Source: Moniliella sp. 'wahieum'
Taxonomy: Eukaryota; Basidiomycota; Moniliellomycetes; Moniliellales; Moniliellaceae
NCBI GenBank assembly: GCA_003971905.1
Contig: RSEE01000001.1
Span: 1,426,001-1,490,000, forward strand
Direction of reading: 5' to 3'
DNA length: 64,000 bases
Both the position numbers and the translations under genes were made by a program. Below the pieces are notes generated by a model, which ran no database searches, was not told where the DNA came from, and saw nothing but the letters and a program-made list of their open reading frames with translations. Positions 22,747 to 34,700 of this stretch are shown piece after piece (the stretch's first letter is position 1; each line of letters begins with the position of its first letter).

Positions 22747-25700
22747 TTGGAGCTGCAGATGGAGCGGGAAGAAGTGAAGAATGGGAGCGATGGAAGGTGG
22801 TGCTAAGGGGTAGGAGAGGTTGTCTCCAAAAAATGTGCGCGAGCGGTTTCCTGAAAAGAAACCTGGGGTGATCGATGACAAACAACGCAAAACACACCAC
22901 ACACAGCGTTAGCGGCGTAATACAGGTTGACGGGCGTTGGCCGGTGACCAGTGAGTTCGTGAATGTAATCAACTGTGCAGCCAGTCGGTGGTGTGTACTG
23001 CACTCGACTCGGCAGCTGGCCAGGGCAGGCCCAGAAAACAAAAGTCAGAAGCGGTCAAGTGGGTCAAACTGGAGGATCACCGGATCACTGCCCGCACAGT
23101 ACTTACACGTTACACGTTACGCGTTGCGCCGCACTGTGTTGATCGACCCCAGCAAAATTAGCGCGTAGCACTGGGATACGAGGACGAATGATTACTGATT
23201 ACGGATTTGGGCGGCCTGGCAATCGTAATCACGAGGAAGGTCGCAGAGGCCGGTGATGGTGACAGGGATAGGAAGTCATTTTTGTAGGTGAACAACCAAG
23301 GCCAGACAACATATGGCCATCGCATAAAGACAAGGGCCAAGAACCCCCAAACAGGTCGAATAGGCCAAATGCCACGCATGGGTTTTGTGAAAGAGCAGAG
23401 AGCAGAAAAAAGAGGCGAAATGTAACAAGTCAGCGTCAGCATTCACACAACCAAACACCGATCATGCTTCAAACTTCAAGCTTCGAGCCACAGGGAGCAT
23501 GGGTGGACAAGTCATGATGCATGAGGTGCATGAGGATTCCCAATGAATCGTTGTAAGAGAAGTCGTCCAACGGTTCCATCCACGGGGGATTGTACTGCAC
23601 GCGCCATTCTTCCCAGGTACGCAAGGGCGTGCCGGATGAGGAATGCAAACGGCATGACTTGTCCCTTGCGACTCCAAAATAGAGAGGGCATAAGGCAGGG
23701 AAGAGCGAAAGGGCGGGCTAATCCACTGATCAACAGTCACCTTTTCCACCCAATGGAGAGAGGTCCCCGGGGCCGCTGCAGTTCCTGTCGGCTGTGCCAA
23801 AGCTGAGGCTCAGCGCGGCTGAGTCTCAGCGTGCCCAGCCTCAGGTGCACAGTGTGACACACAATAAGGTGGGCTCGCCGAGGCTGAGCCGCGCAGGCTG
23901 AGCCGAAGGAGGCCGAAGAGGTGCAGAAATCCCGGGGACCTAGAAATGTGCTCACCTGAGGCCTGAGTACTGAGTGCGCCACATGTGACCTGTGAACATG
24001 TGTGTGACCACTCTGGCAGCACAGGTGTTGGTGGTTTTGGGCGTGAGATCTGAGACCGAGATGAAGCCTAAGATTGTTGGGCGATGGGAGGTGCCGAGCC
24101 GAATGTGGATGATGTCGATGATGCTCCCTGGGCATCGAAGCAACGGGAAGCGGCAGGGGGGCGGGAGTGTGATGGAGAGTATGACATACCTGAAGGACCT
24201 GAGAAGGGCAACAGTGGTGACCCGGTGACACGTGACGGTGGTGGAGGGGAGGACTTTGGTGCCGGTGAACGCGGTGAACGCACTGAATGTTCAGTTGAAC
24301 AGGTTGAACCAAGCTGGATGCGATGACAGAAGTAATTATAGGTGGCTGGTGAGTGGTCTTTGGGCCAGGGCGGGCCAGGCTAAGCCACGGCTACTGGTGC
24401 TGGCGGCTCACAGGCTCGAGCTAAGCTCAGGGCCAGTGTTGGGATGGGGATCGGGGATCGGGGAGGGGGGCGGTGTGTGAGGCGTGTGTTGTGCCGGTGG
24501 GGGGGGAACAGCGTATGGTTGGGCTGGCTAGAGCGACGTAGTGACCGGAGTGACTAGGGACCTAGGGACTAGTGTAACCAGCGATTGGCCATGCGTCGCC
24601 CCAGGGGCTGCAAAGGTGGAGGTGGAGGTGGTGAGGTGGAGGTGGAGGTGGAGGGGCCAGCCAAGGTGATGAGCTGATGGTGATGGGGTTAGGAGCCCAA
24701 CTTGCCCCAGGCCTGTGGGCCTGAGCGTCTGAGCGGCCGAGCGTGGCAGAGATCGATGATCGATGATCGGCGCCACAGCGTGAAGCTTATATTGTGCGGC
24801 TTGAAGCTTAAAATAATGGTAGCCGCAGTTCTGCCGTGCGCTGCTGTGGGCTGCCCGGTCGTTTGCTCGGCCGCATCAGCTCAGAGGCAGCCCAGGGGCT
24901 AGTACCTAGTACCCTAACGCGCTAACGCAAATCGCGTCCTATCGTGTGCAGCCGTCGGCACTGCACCACTTTCCCAGCGAGGTGGAGGCTGGCAGTGTCC
25001 GCATGCCGCCTGGATCGATGATCGGCACTGCTCTTGTGCCAGCATATGCCCCGGCTGGCGCTTCGCGCTTAGCGCTTCCTAGATCCTGTCAGGGGGGGCT
25101 TGGTCTGGTCTGGCTGCTGCGGCTGCTGAGCGCGACCGCGGGTGGGTAGTGTATGTTGGCCAGCGCGCAGCGTCCGTTGAATTCTCCAGGTGGCTGCTCC
25201 CTCAGTCGCAGGAGTTCCGATGAGGTGTCGCTTCTGCTTGGCCTGCTGCGCAGCCTATTATTAGCCCCTGATCGATCCCTGATCTGGCGGCGACTGGTTC
25301 TGAGGCGTTGGTTTCTTTCTCGCCAATCATTTCTCTCCTTGAGGCCTGAACGTAAGTGAGGCTCAACGCTGGTACTGGTTCACTCGTCTTGCGCCGACCC
25401 TGACGCTAAGGAAAGCGTGCAGCCTAGAGGCCCACCAGGCCTACGACCTGGCTTGGGTCCCGTAGGGTAGCCTCCCATGGCCCCTACTGTTCTGTTTTAT
25501 GTAGTCCATCGTCCACCGGTCCACGAAACGCTTATGCATGGCCCGTGGCCCGTGGCCCGTGGCGGCGGGGGCGCTGAACGGGATGCCTAACCGCATGCGA
25601 CATGTGATGGGGCTAGAAGATAATGCACTTTTTGACACGCGCCCTGTGCATCTTGATTCCACGGTGCCTACTCCCCTGAGCCTACTCCCAAGCATACGGC

Positions 25701-26104
25701 CGAACCTACTTGAGACTAGACTAGACAAGCTACCAGGGAACCCTCACTGCCTCTGAACCCAACCCATTTTTTTTCTTTTCGTTTCTCTCTCTTTTCACAC
25801 CCACTCTCCCATCCGCCTCGTCATCCACACCTTCCATGCCAGCCAGCGGGATGGGGTGTTGGGAGAGCTGACGTCGTCGCCAGGGGGCCAGGGCGGGTCA
25901 GTGGGCTATATGGCCAAAGAGCAAGTCAAAAGGAAAGTGCCGTTGTGGTTGTGATGAATTGCTTGCTCCCTTCTTAATTTGACCCAATCACGTATCGGCA
26001 ATCATCGACAAATCAACAATCAACAATCATGAACCTGACCAAGAAACATGAATCACGATTCGGGTGGGGCAGCGCGCATCGAGTGCATACAGTGGATTCA
26101 GGCC
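22747..26104. other. Large repeat-rich intergenic region (3.4 kb)
   Basis: ORFs here are low-complexity and change composition with the repeats, so I call none. The region holds a GCTGAG/CTCAGC array (23803-23905), ACGTTACACGTTACGCGTT (about 23106), a CTAGTGAC/ACTAGT cluster (24536-24580), a (GGAGGT)n minisatellite (24615-24655), GATCGATGATCGATGATCGG (about 24750), AAGCTT words (23464, 24782, 24803), a threefold CCCGTGG repeat (about 25542-25562) and a poly-pyrimidine tract (25768-25800). Confidence 0.5.
24615..24655. repeat. GGAGGT minisatellite
   Basis: About six imperfect copies of GGTGGA/GGAGGT in a purine-rich strand, interrupted by one GTGA. It is intergenic and could form G-rich secondary structure. 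Confidence 0.8.
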
Positions 26105-28716
26105 TCAGGGAGGACCAACTAAGTAGTCGCTTGGTCCGCCTAGTTGGCTGCCGCCGCGGGGCTGGGTCAACGACCAGAGTCTGCGGTTCGTCCGCCTCGG
26201 GCGCGCGCACACGCCGACGACGAGGCGAAGTCCGACGCGGGCGGCACTTGGCGCATTTTCCACGGGCTCCGACACGGGTTGCGTCGAGCCAGACCCAGAC
26301 GGCTCCGCTTCCCCGTCCTCGTCCATGCCGGGGAACATGCCAGGGAGCGTGCGCCGCTCCGGCTTCTGGTCAGGCACCGCCGTGTCCGGTTGCGTGTCCG
26401 GTGCAGGCGCAGGAGCCGCCGCTGGCTTACGCGTTTTAGCCGCCTTGGCAAACCGCCGGCCGGGACGGCCGTCTTCTTTGCTCCCGCTTCCTCCACAGCC
26501 TCACCGGGAGACGTCGAGCACCTACCCGTTTCGGGGCGCGAGAGCGTCGCGTGCGTGGCGCAGGGGCAACTTGCACCGGCTCTGAACGTCTCAGTGCCGG
26601 GGAGCTGCATCGGGCTGAGTAGGTCCGTCGTCCGTGGTGAGGGAGATGCGCGGGTGCGGGGCCGGGAGGAAAACGGGTTCGTCGTGCGAGCTCGGCTCGG
26701 GCAAAGTTGTGGGGAAGGGCGGGAAGGGCGTGTGCGGGAAGTCCTTGACCCCATGCCAAGTTCTCCCCACTTGCTTGTTGAGTCGGCCCGGACTCCACGC
26801 CGAGATCAGGCGCCAGGACCGACGCAGATCGGTCCCCTGCATGACCGGACCGGATGGAGGCGATACTCAAGGGCGGGGTCGGTGAAGGCCTCGTGCACAC
26901 TAGATCGGGGCTTCGTGCTCGTGCGCGAGAGGGAGAGGGAGAGGGACGTATTGGCGGCATCTGTCACGGGGTAGGCTCGGTCGCTTGAGGGTGGCTGCTA
27001 CACGAGACAAGTAGCCAGGAATGAACGAGTTGGAGGAATCGGCCGCGGTCAGGGAGCTGGACTGGCGCGGTGTCAAACTGGCACGCCGGCCCGGAGCAGA
27101 AAGCGGGTTGATCGCATTCAGTAGCGAACCCTGGGATCCGCATTGGCATTCGTCGACATGAGTGAAGAGCTGAGGGGCTGGGCAACGGGCAAGGACTCTT
27201 CCACGTGCGCACCCACGTCCGACCCCGCCGGAGCAACGTGCTCCCAACTCATCTGAAGTTGATCGCCCCCATGAGCAGACGCAGGCGGAGAGTTCGGCAT
27301 CGATTTTTTGCCGCTGAATTGCCGGAAGGATAGAACGCACCCCACGAATTAGGTCGCGGCGACGAGCGGCCAACGCAGCGCGCTGCGCTGCAGGCACCGC
27401 CAACGACCCTTCAAACCCGCCGAGCTTGGTATCCAGTCGGAGCGTCTCCACGTAGCGAGCGTCGGCGACGGACCGGGTCAAGAGTGTATCGCCCGAAGCT
27501 ACCCGTGCACCTCGCCAAGGCAGGAGAGGGCTTGAGGACAGCTTCCTTAAGCGCTGCTCCGCCACAGGAGAGAGGCATGCTTACAGCTCTTCTACCGCGC
27601 GCGGGCGTATAGTAGCTGTCACAACCACATTCCAGTCAGTTTTGTCTGAATTCGAGGGTCCCAAGGGGGCGGGCGCAAGACACGTACGAGTAAAGACGCT
27701 TTCCCACACAGCTCGGGCCATGGCGATCTGTAGGTTGTCGGTTGCCTCGAGGACCACCTGAGTCCCAAGCTCATGGCCCTCGCCCAGATCGAGCAGCACA
27801 TGCTCTTCAAGCTCCGTCTTAACCTTGGGAATTTGTTCAACATGTTTTGCCACACAGCCCAAGGTCCGGTGCCCGGGGTGAGCGATAGGGCTGCTGCATA
27901 AGCGACCCAGTTGGCCTGTGCGTCCTGTACACGTCCGTCTCGCCAGGCGCGAGCAGCACTGCGTGGGCTTCGTCATCCAGGCTTGGGCAAGTCCAGCGCC
28001 AACGTATCGACGAGGGAGACGAGCACGCGGGTGCGATACTCGCCCGGCCATATGCCCGCAGCGGAGCCACATCATGCGCCAAGGGGAGGCGGGGTGTAAT
28101 CGTCCGGGAGAGCACGGACAATCGCCAACATATCCCCCGAGAATTCAACTTCCTCGGGGCGCATAAATCCAACTGCACGATCCATTAAGCCTTGGTCGAG
28201 GAGAGCGTAGGCAGTGATGGCGCGTCGTAGCGGCGGAGGCAGGCCAACCAGTTGTGCGAATTGGTGGGCTGGATGCGAGGCGCGTTGAGCCTTAAGCGAA
28301 GCAATGGCGCTCTTTCCCTGGCCTAAGCCAAACGCCGAAGTAGGGGAAGGGAAGAGGGCAAAGAGGAGATAGAAAATGATGGCGTCGGTTTGTGACTTGG
28401 AAAAGGTCGTAGAACCGTCGACCAGATCAATGAGCGCATGTAGTCCAGCAGCCGAAGTGGGCGGATACAGTTCGGGAATCTGGTCCGAGTCGAGAGCAAA
28501 CCCCAAAACACGATCAAGGAAGAGACGACCGGCGAGCTGGGTGCGCTGGGCGCGCACAGCTTCGATCCACCCGGGCTGGGTGTAAGCGGGGGAGCGGTCG
28601 GAGGAGCAAAGAGGCGTAGAGGGTCCTCCCTCGCGGCAGTGGTGTCTGCATCTGCATTACGAGCGCAAAGCCTTCGCCCGCGAGCGCACTCGGAGACAAG
28701 CTGGGCGCGCGACCAT
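26105..28716 (-). CDS. ELYS-like nucleoporin/nuclear pore assembly protein
   Basis: The core on the minus strand reads AGRLFLDRVLGFALDSDQIP, GLHALIDLVDGSTTFSKSQT, AIIFYLLFALFPS, HQFAQLVGLPPPLRRAITAY and ALLDQGLMDRAVGFMRPEE. This matches the helical ELYS-like domain of fungal Ely5-type proteins (sequence of F..AF.LP, LLD.G....A...L..P). An intron lies at 27616-27687 (GTACGT...TGACAG). Downstream parts (VETLRLDTKLGGFEGSLAVP; RRRDLIRGVRSILPAIQ) are followed by a long Ser/Pro-rich tail ending in a basic stretch. By family the protein joins the outer ring of the nuclear pore and binds chromatin. Start, and which frame supplies the C-terminus (stop at 26105 or 26167), are uncertain because of frame breaks. 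Confidence 0.7.
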
Positions 28717-28846
28717 GACGGGTGATGATGTTGGAGGGTGGAGGAGGCCTGAAGCTTGAAGCGAGCTTCGGCGCGTGGTGGTCTTTGGCCAACAAGAAAA
28801 TTCCGCTGGCGGCGGAATGGATTTTGGGGGATTTGATTATTTCTGC

Positions 28847-28880
28847 CATCATACATCATGCATCATACATCATGCATCAC
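28847..28880. repeat. Tandem repeat of CATCATACATCATG
   Basis: Two perfect 14-bp copies (28847-28860, 28861-28874) plus a partial third. The word is related to the recurrent TGATGCATGATG motif of this window. Confidence 0.9.
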
Positions 28881-29030
28881 ATGCCCACCAACGAGGCTGC
28901 TCTCCTCTCCCCACACGGGACGGATCCACGCCAGCTCAACTGCTTCTGATGCTGGGACACGAACACCCAGTATTCCAAGTCTGTAGTCGCACTCTACCAC
29001 GGCTCAGCACTTAGTACTTACACCCACCCA

Positions 29031-29414
29031 CTACTTTGCACCACTTTTGGCAGCCTCTCTGCGGTAATGATCATGCCCTATCTCTCCTCTATACTTATCG
29101 AGGTGCTGCCGCCTTTTTTGTTGATGGCCCATTGCTTCCAAATGTAAGCCACGATGCAACAGCAGCCTCGGTTCTGAAGATTCCATGCCACCAGGCTCGG
29201 TAAAGAAGAGCGAGGCGTCTCCAAGTTCTTCTTTGCACACATCACACCCGAAAAGCTCACGGAGCACGCTCTTGTCCATTGTGGAGTGGACGAAGCGCGA
29301 GAAGCAGAGGGAGGCTTCAAAAAGTGCAGCCTGAAAGCAACCCACGGGTCTGAGAGCGTCGCATACGGCTTCAAGCTTTAAGAACTTCACCAGAGCGTCC
29401 ACTAGTGAAGTCAT
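29031..29414 (-). CDS. Doubtful hypothetical ORF
   Basis: A 127-codon minus-strand ORF (MTSLVDALVKFLKLEAVCDA) has mixed, protein-like composition including a CDVCKEEL segment, but no family I know. Its 5' end is made from two of the intergenic repeat words (ACTAGTGA and TTAAGCTTGAAG), which argues that it may be chance. Confidence 0.22.
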   Translation of the reverse strand: MTSLVDALVKFLKLEAVCDALRPVGCFQAALFEASLCFSRFVHSTMDKSVLRELFGCDVCKEELGDASLFFTEPGGMESSEPRLLLHRGLHLEAMGHQQKRRQHLDKYRGEIGHDHYRREAAKSGAK

Positions 29415-29877
29415 TAGTCACTGACTAAAGTCACTAGGAAGGTTGTGGTAGGAACTCGTATTCCAGCTTCGGTGGGAGTCGCTCGACTGCGAGGACAATC
29501 CTGGGAAGAAATATCCATCGGATTGTCCTGAGGCGCTCGCTGAGGGCGCTGAGGCTCAGCCTAAAGGGTGGCAGGCCTGCTTCGCAACGCATCTAGATCT
29601 AACATCTGACGACGAAGCTGCAGTCAGTGACGTGACGTCACGGGTGACACAGTTCAGGTGAGCGCACTGTCCCAGTGCCATTTTGGAGGACTGGCATTAG
29701 CGCCATTAGCTGGCACGGCGCCAGTAGCTCAGCACCGGCTGTGCCTACGGTGTGAGAGATGGTTGGCCAAGGCTTGGCGGGATCCATCATGCCAGCTAAT
29801 GCCAGCTAGTGCCCCAGCCTGGGTCGTCTCCTTACCCCCCCACCCCACCCCCACCTTTTGGCGCGCTTGTCACCACC

Positions 29878-30370
29878 ATGCCCACCGAGCGCACCCCGCT
29901 CGTCATTCCGCCCCGGCCACGGCCACTTCGCCGCGCAGTCCTCTCCGTGCCCAAACCTGGCCCGAGGCGCGCGCCGCACGCAGCGACAGCCTCGAAGCCG
30001 CTGCCGCCGCCGAGGCCGCTGCGTTGCAGGCCGTGCAGGGCAACTGGAACGGCCCTCACACCGCTCTGGCGTACGTGTACGCAGCTCGGCAGCGGAAACG
30101 TTTGCGCGCACGGCGAATCCAGCGCATTGCGTTGGCCTGTTTCTTCCTTGTGATGTGTGTTGTACTTGATTACTCCAGCTGGCCTCGCTCTATGGGCGCC
30201 ACTGCAGCGCCGACGTGCCTCCCGACCAACGTGGACGCTTCTGTCCCCCCGATGGGTGGAACATTTCGCAGTCTGCCCTAGCATTCGAGCCGGAGCATCG
30301 TATGTTGAAGGAATTACCGGTGGCGGAGCCGGCGCTCCCTTCCCATCTCAACTCAGCCTCCGAAAAGTAG
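29878..30370 (+). CDS. Small single-pass membrane protein, unknown function
   Basis: It starts MPTERTPLVIPPRPRPLRR, a common cytosolic N-terminus in fungal membrane proteins. In the next frame follow SDSLEAAAAAEAAALQAVQG, NWNGPHTALAYVYAARQRKR, LRARRIQRIALACFFLVMCVV (one transmembrane helix preceded by a strongly basic stretch, so the N-terminus is likely cytosolic), and after another one-base break GRHCSADVPPDQRGRFCPPD and a stop at 30370 after NSASEK. It is about 160 residues in all. The cysteine-containing C-terminus would be lumenal or extracellular. I do not recognise the family. Confidence 0.5.
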
Positions 30371-31718
30371 TCAACATGTTGACGAGTGGACTAGGGGGGT
30401 CGCACGTCTATCCCCTTCCTCCTTTCACCCAGTAACCGATCTTGTGTGTTCTACGCCCATGTTCGCAGTGCTGCTACCCTTATCATCTTTGGGCCATGTG
30501 CAGCCCTTGTATTTTTTTCCTTCTTCTTGCCCATCCTCTTACCTTCATGCATATCGTGCCCCATGCAACCCCCACCATGTATGGTAGCTGTATCCATTTT
30601 CATGCTGTGTCTTCTGAGTCTGCCATATCGTAAGCTGGAAATACGTGGGTGCGAGCAAGCATTGCTCTTCCCGCCCCTCTCCCGATAGAGGTGCGAAATG
30701 ACAATGGAAGTAGCTTTGGGGTGCGGGTGCTCGTACCCACGTGGTGTAGAATTGCCTCGGCTATTCAGACAGCATATGGTTCTTCGCTATGTGGACTGGA
30801 GCCTTTCAAAAAAAGACTTGATCATGGAGTACGGATCTGCCCACAATACCGGTTTGCCAACGCCGCAGACGGGATTGAGCATTGAGCGCATTGAGCTTGA
30901 GCGCGCTGTGCCATGGACAAAGAGGAGGCCGAGAAGAGGATGAGTAGGGGGGAGGTTGCGATGCTCTTGCTCTTCGTGGGCCAGGGGATATTACGTACAG
31001 CATGGCCGGTGTGAAATTTCAGAACGGATGATCATCGACCATGGATGGCAGGGGTGGATGAAGCTGGTTTGAAGAAGACCATGCTGAGATTTTCAGCTTT
31101 AAGCTTTACGCTTGAAGCGGTTGAAATTTGGCGATGCAGGAACGGTGGAGACGGGGGGTGGGATGCGACGGTGATATGTGGCGCATTGGATGATGCACAA
31201 TGCATGATCGATGGCGATGGGCGGCGCAGGACGGCACTGCCGGCTGGAGCTGGGGCGGGGAGGGTGGCAACCCGCTGTGCAGTGCGAGTACTTGTGAGTG
31301 CAGGCTGCGATGCGCGGAGAGGAGCAAGAGTGGCGCCCTGGCTGCTGCTGACCACATGGCCAGCGGGGGAGGGGCAGCAGGCACGGGGCGACTGTGATGG
31401 ACGCCAAGTGTGTGATGCCGGCGAGGTGGGGGTGCATGCATGCTGCAGGGGGGCTGCGGGTGACGTCATGCACAGCGGTCGGCCCTGAGACCCCGCAAGC
31501 CGCAGCAGCGGAGCGTGAGCCACAGAGCGTGAGCCACAGAGCGCTCAGGCTGAGCCGCTGCGCCCCAGCGCTGAGCAGCACCAGCAGCCGCACGCCCACC
31601 AGGCCGCCGACACCAGCCGAGGCGCCGCACAGCAGCCGCAGGCCACCGCGAGCCACGGCGCAGCCACCGCAGAGCCACCGGCCCCTCCTTCTTCCTGGCC
31701 TGCCTCCACCAGCCCAAC
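30371..31718. other. Intergenic gap upstream of the arrestin-like gene
   Basis: Short ORFs at 30446-30943 and on both strands at 31045-31656 are not supported by any family. It contains CAGCTTTAAGCTTTACGCTT (31097), GATGATGCACAATGCATGAT (31189) and GAGCGCTCAGGCTGAGCCGC (31539) repeat words. Confidence 0.4.
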
Positions 31719-34700
31719 ATGCGCCACCACCACTCCGTCAGCTTCTTTGCCCGCGCCAAGCCCAACGACGCGGACGAGAGCAGTGGCTCTGGCGGCAGCA
31801 CCACCCTCATCCCCCCAGCCCCACACCCGCCCCCCCCCTCCACACCCCGCCGCGCCCGCGCCCCCGCAGCATGTTCTCCCTCCCGTCCCCCCCGCCCACA
31901 GCCCCCGCCCCCGACCCCACCGCGCCCCCCCCCACCAACAGCCTCGTGCCCCGCACCGGCATCCGCGGCGCCAACGCGTCCCCCACGTCCGCTTCCCGCG
32001 CCCTCCACGCGCTGCCCATCCCTCCGACCCCCACACGCACAGCCACCATCTTAATCCCCTCCACTCCCATGCCCCCGTCTACGACCCCGCCTACGACTCT
32101 GACTATGACCATGACCATGATCCCCATCTCTCCCCCACTCCCGCCGGTCCAACCACATGTCCCTCGTCGACTTTCTCCGCACCACCGGTCCCGACGGCCC
32201 TGTCCCTCCCGCCGCCCTGTCCTCCGCCGCCCCACCCCGCCGCCCCGCGCGCCCATGCCCCCCGTCGCGCCCCGTGCACCCACCAACACGCCGCCTTTGG
32301 ACCACATCAATCCTCCCATCGTTTCCATTGCGGTGCGACCCTTGTCGGACGAGGTCACCATGTATGGCACCAGCCAAACCACCACCCATTACTCCCTCGC
32401 TGGCACCACTGTCTTGACCGTCAGCCGCGCCCGGCCTCCCGCCATGGCCTCCGCGCACCTCTCGCCTCTGGCCCATTTGCCTCAGGAGATGCATGTACGG
32501 CGCATCCAAGTCACATTTACTGGCTATTCCATTTTTCATGACCAAGCCGGCCGCTTTGCCGCGGTCAAGCTCGCTGAGGTCACCACCAACTCCTGCCTCC
32601 CGAAGGTGCCCACATCTCCCTCGCCGACCTCATTCTCCCCGGGCCAGAGCAACCCCATTCATCCACTAGCGATCGTGTCCCTCCCCCACCTCTTTCGCCC
32701 ACGCGTCTTTCCCCCACTGTCAGTCGGAAGGCTCGCTCTGCTGCTACTGCTGCCAGCACCTTTGAACCGCTCCGATTTGAGATCGAGTTCGACATCCCGT
32801 GCCAGGGTGCTTGCCCCCTTCGCTCCGCACTCCCTTTGGGGCGACGTTCTACACGCTTCAAGCCGAGGTTGATTTCGCACCTTCCCCATCCTTACACACT
32901 CCTAATCCCTCGAGCACCTTCCTCTTCCAGCTACTTCTCCCCCACAAGCTTCCGCGACTGATATCGGCAACAGCAGCTCGGGTGTGGCCACCTCGCGCGC
33001 CGATCCATCCATCGGCACAGTTGCCGTCCCCGTTGAGCCGGGCCCGCTTGCCCCGTCCCCGTCTCCTGGGCCCGATGGGCCTCACGAATCCCAGCAGCAA
33101 ACCGAGGCTAGGAATGCTGCCATCGCAGCTAGTTCGGCTGCCCTTGTGGGCGCGCCGCGCCCCGTATTTGAATTCAAAGAGACACCTCCCCCCCAGCAAA
33201 TACCTCATCTGTACCCTTGTCTTCGCCCCCACCTCCACCCAGTGGGCACGGGATGGCCGAAGCGTCTTCCTTGGCAGGCAGCACCAAGGAGAAGCGCCGA
33301 TCCCGTTGGCTTGGGAAACTGGCCTCCCCCGTACGCCCCAGCACATCGCCTGGATTTCGCTCCCCCGACGAGAGTAAAGAGCACCTTCCTCTGTCCTTTC
33401 AAAAAGGGCAAGACGGGACAAAGAGGGCGCCTTCCCCCTTGGATGTGGGCCGCGCTACTAGTTCTTCCTCCGATCCGATCGGCTTGAGCGAGCGGCAAGG
33501 CCTCCGGTTGTCCTTCGCCCGTGTCCAGTCCCGTGATGGCCGTGGTGCTGCGGAGGTGCAGAGACGTGGTGCCTGCCCCTGTGGCCCGCGTGGCGCAGGG
33601 CAACTTGATGGCATTCCCATGGATCCACCTACCGCTCCGCCGACCCTAGCTGCGCCTCAATTGGCATCACGAAATCCGATGCCGCGGATCCACGCTGGCA
33701 GCCGACTCGGCAGGACCCGGGCCACCTCCTGCGTCCGCGCCAGGCCCGCCGGCTCGGGAAGATCGAGCTGGACAAGGGGCAACGGGCGAGGCGAGCTCGT
33801 TGGCACCGCCTGCCCCGACGGACAAACCTTCGCCCCTCCCCGACTCTTCCCATGGCCAACGTCTTTCTAGTGCAGGCCGCGTCCCCGGAAGTTCTTACAC
33901 GTCGTCCGGGGAATCCGAAGGAGTGCCTATGCGTCATTTTGTCCATCGGCCCGTCCTCCAAGCTCCGCCCACACTTCTTGCCGCTGCCGAAGGCAAGTTG
34001 GCCGAAGCGCGGCGCCGGGTTGAGGAGGACAGGGCCGGGACGGGGGCAGGGGCGGGGGCCATTCCCTCCTTGGCTGATCTCGAGAAGAAGTTCTCGACCA
34101 ACCTTCCTTTCCACCTCACCCTTTCCGTCCCCGCCCACGTCCATACGCGCGGACCCAACACAGGCATGCTCACCTTCACTGTTCATCTCGACTTGTCCCA
34201 TCCGGACCAGTGGGCCTGGCGGTACATGCGCCAGCACGGTGGCCTTCGTCTGCGCACGATGGAGCTGGCCTGCTCCCAGACCGAAAAGCACTGGTGCGTC
34301 CCTAACCCCTCTCCCCTCTCCCCTCCCCTCTGCTCTCCGGCGCTACTTGTCTACCAAGGTCCCTGCCAATGGACTGAAGCAAGCCCAACTGACAAACTGT
34401 GGCCCGTGACCTGTGTCCTGTTGCCAGCACCATCCCCTCCCGCGCGTTTATCTTCAACTTCCCACTACCTCTTGGCGATCCCGTGGAGGCGGACCAGCTG
34501 CCTGTGATTGCCGACCCGAGCCATACCCCGCGCCAGCGTGCGCTGGCATCGGACGACATGTTCCTCCGACGCGGGTACGACCGCCCGCACGTAGAACGTT
34601 GTCGACAAATCCAGCTGGCGGGCTTGGGCCCCACCGCGGCCGACAAGAACGTCGAGGTGTCCAGGGTCATTGTCATTGGCCCGCCCACCACGATGGCCAG

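Larger units (their letters stand above)
28717..29877. other. Repeat-rich intergenic region
   Basis: It contains the 14-bp tandem repeat at 28847-28880, AAGCTTGAAGC (28750), an AGTCACT/AGTGACT cluster (29400-29436), GCGCTGAGGCTCAGCC (about 29546-29561) and CGTGACGTCACGGGTGAC (about 29631). The only ORF of note is listed separately at 29031-29414. Confidence 0.5.

Noticed and set aside
23737-24312. His/Pro-rich minus-strand ORF of 191 codons
   Set aside because: Composition follows the local repeats; no motif, no start context, and no continuation after allowing for frame breaks.
23803-24580. Terminal inverted repeats of a DNA transposon
   Set aside because: The inverted words are short, multiple and not paired around any transposase-like ORF.
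26144-26974. 276-codon plus-strand ORF
   Set aside because: Arg/Leu-rich shadow of the disordered C-terminus of the ELYS-like gene on the minus strand.
28847-28880. Possible CRISPR-like direct repeats
   Set aside because: Units are contiguous 14-bp tandem copies without spacers, in a eukaryotic genome with no cas genes.
30446-30943. Hydrophobic and charged short ORFs after the small membrane protein
   Set aside because: No family resemblance and no consistent frame; more likely 3' UTR and spacer.
31807-32385. Gly-rich minus-strand ORF of 192 codons
   Set aside because: Mirror of the Pro/His-rich plus-strand N-terminus of the arrestin-like gene. Composition is explained by that.
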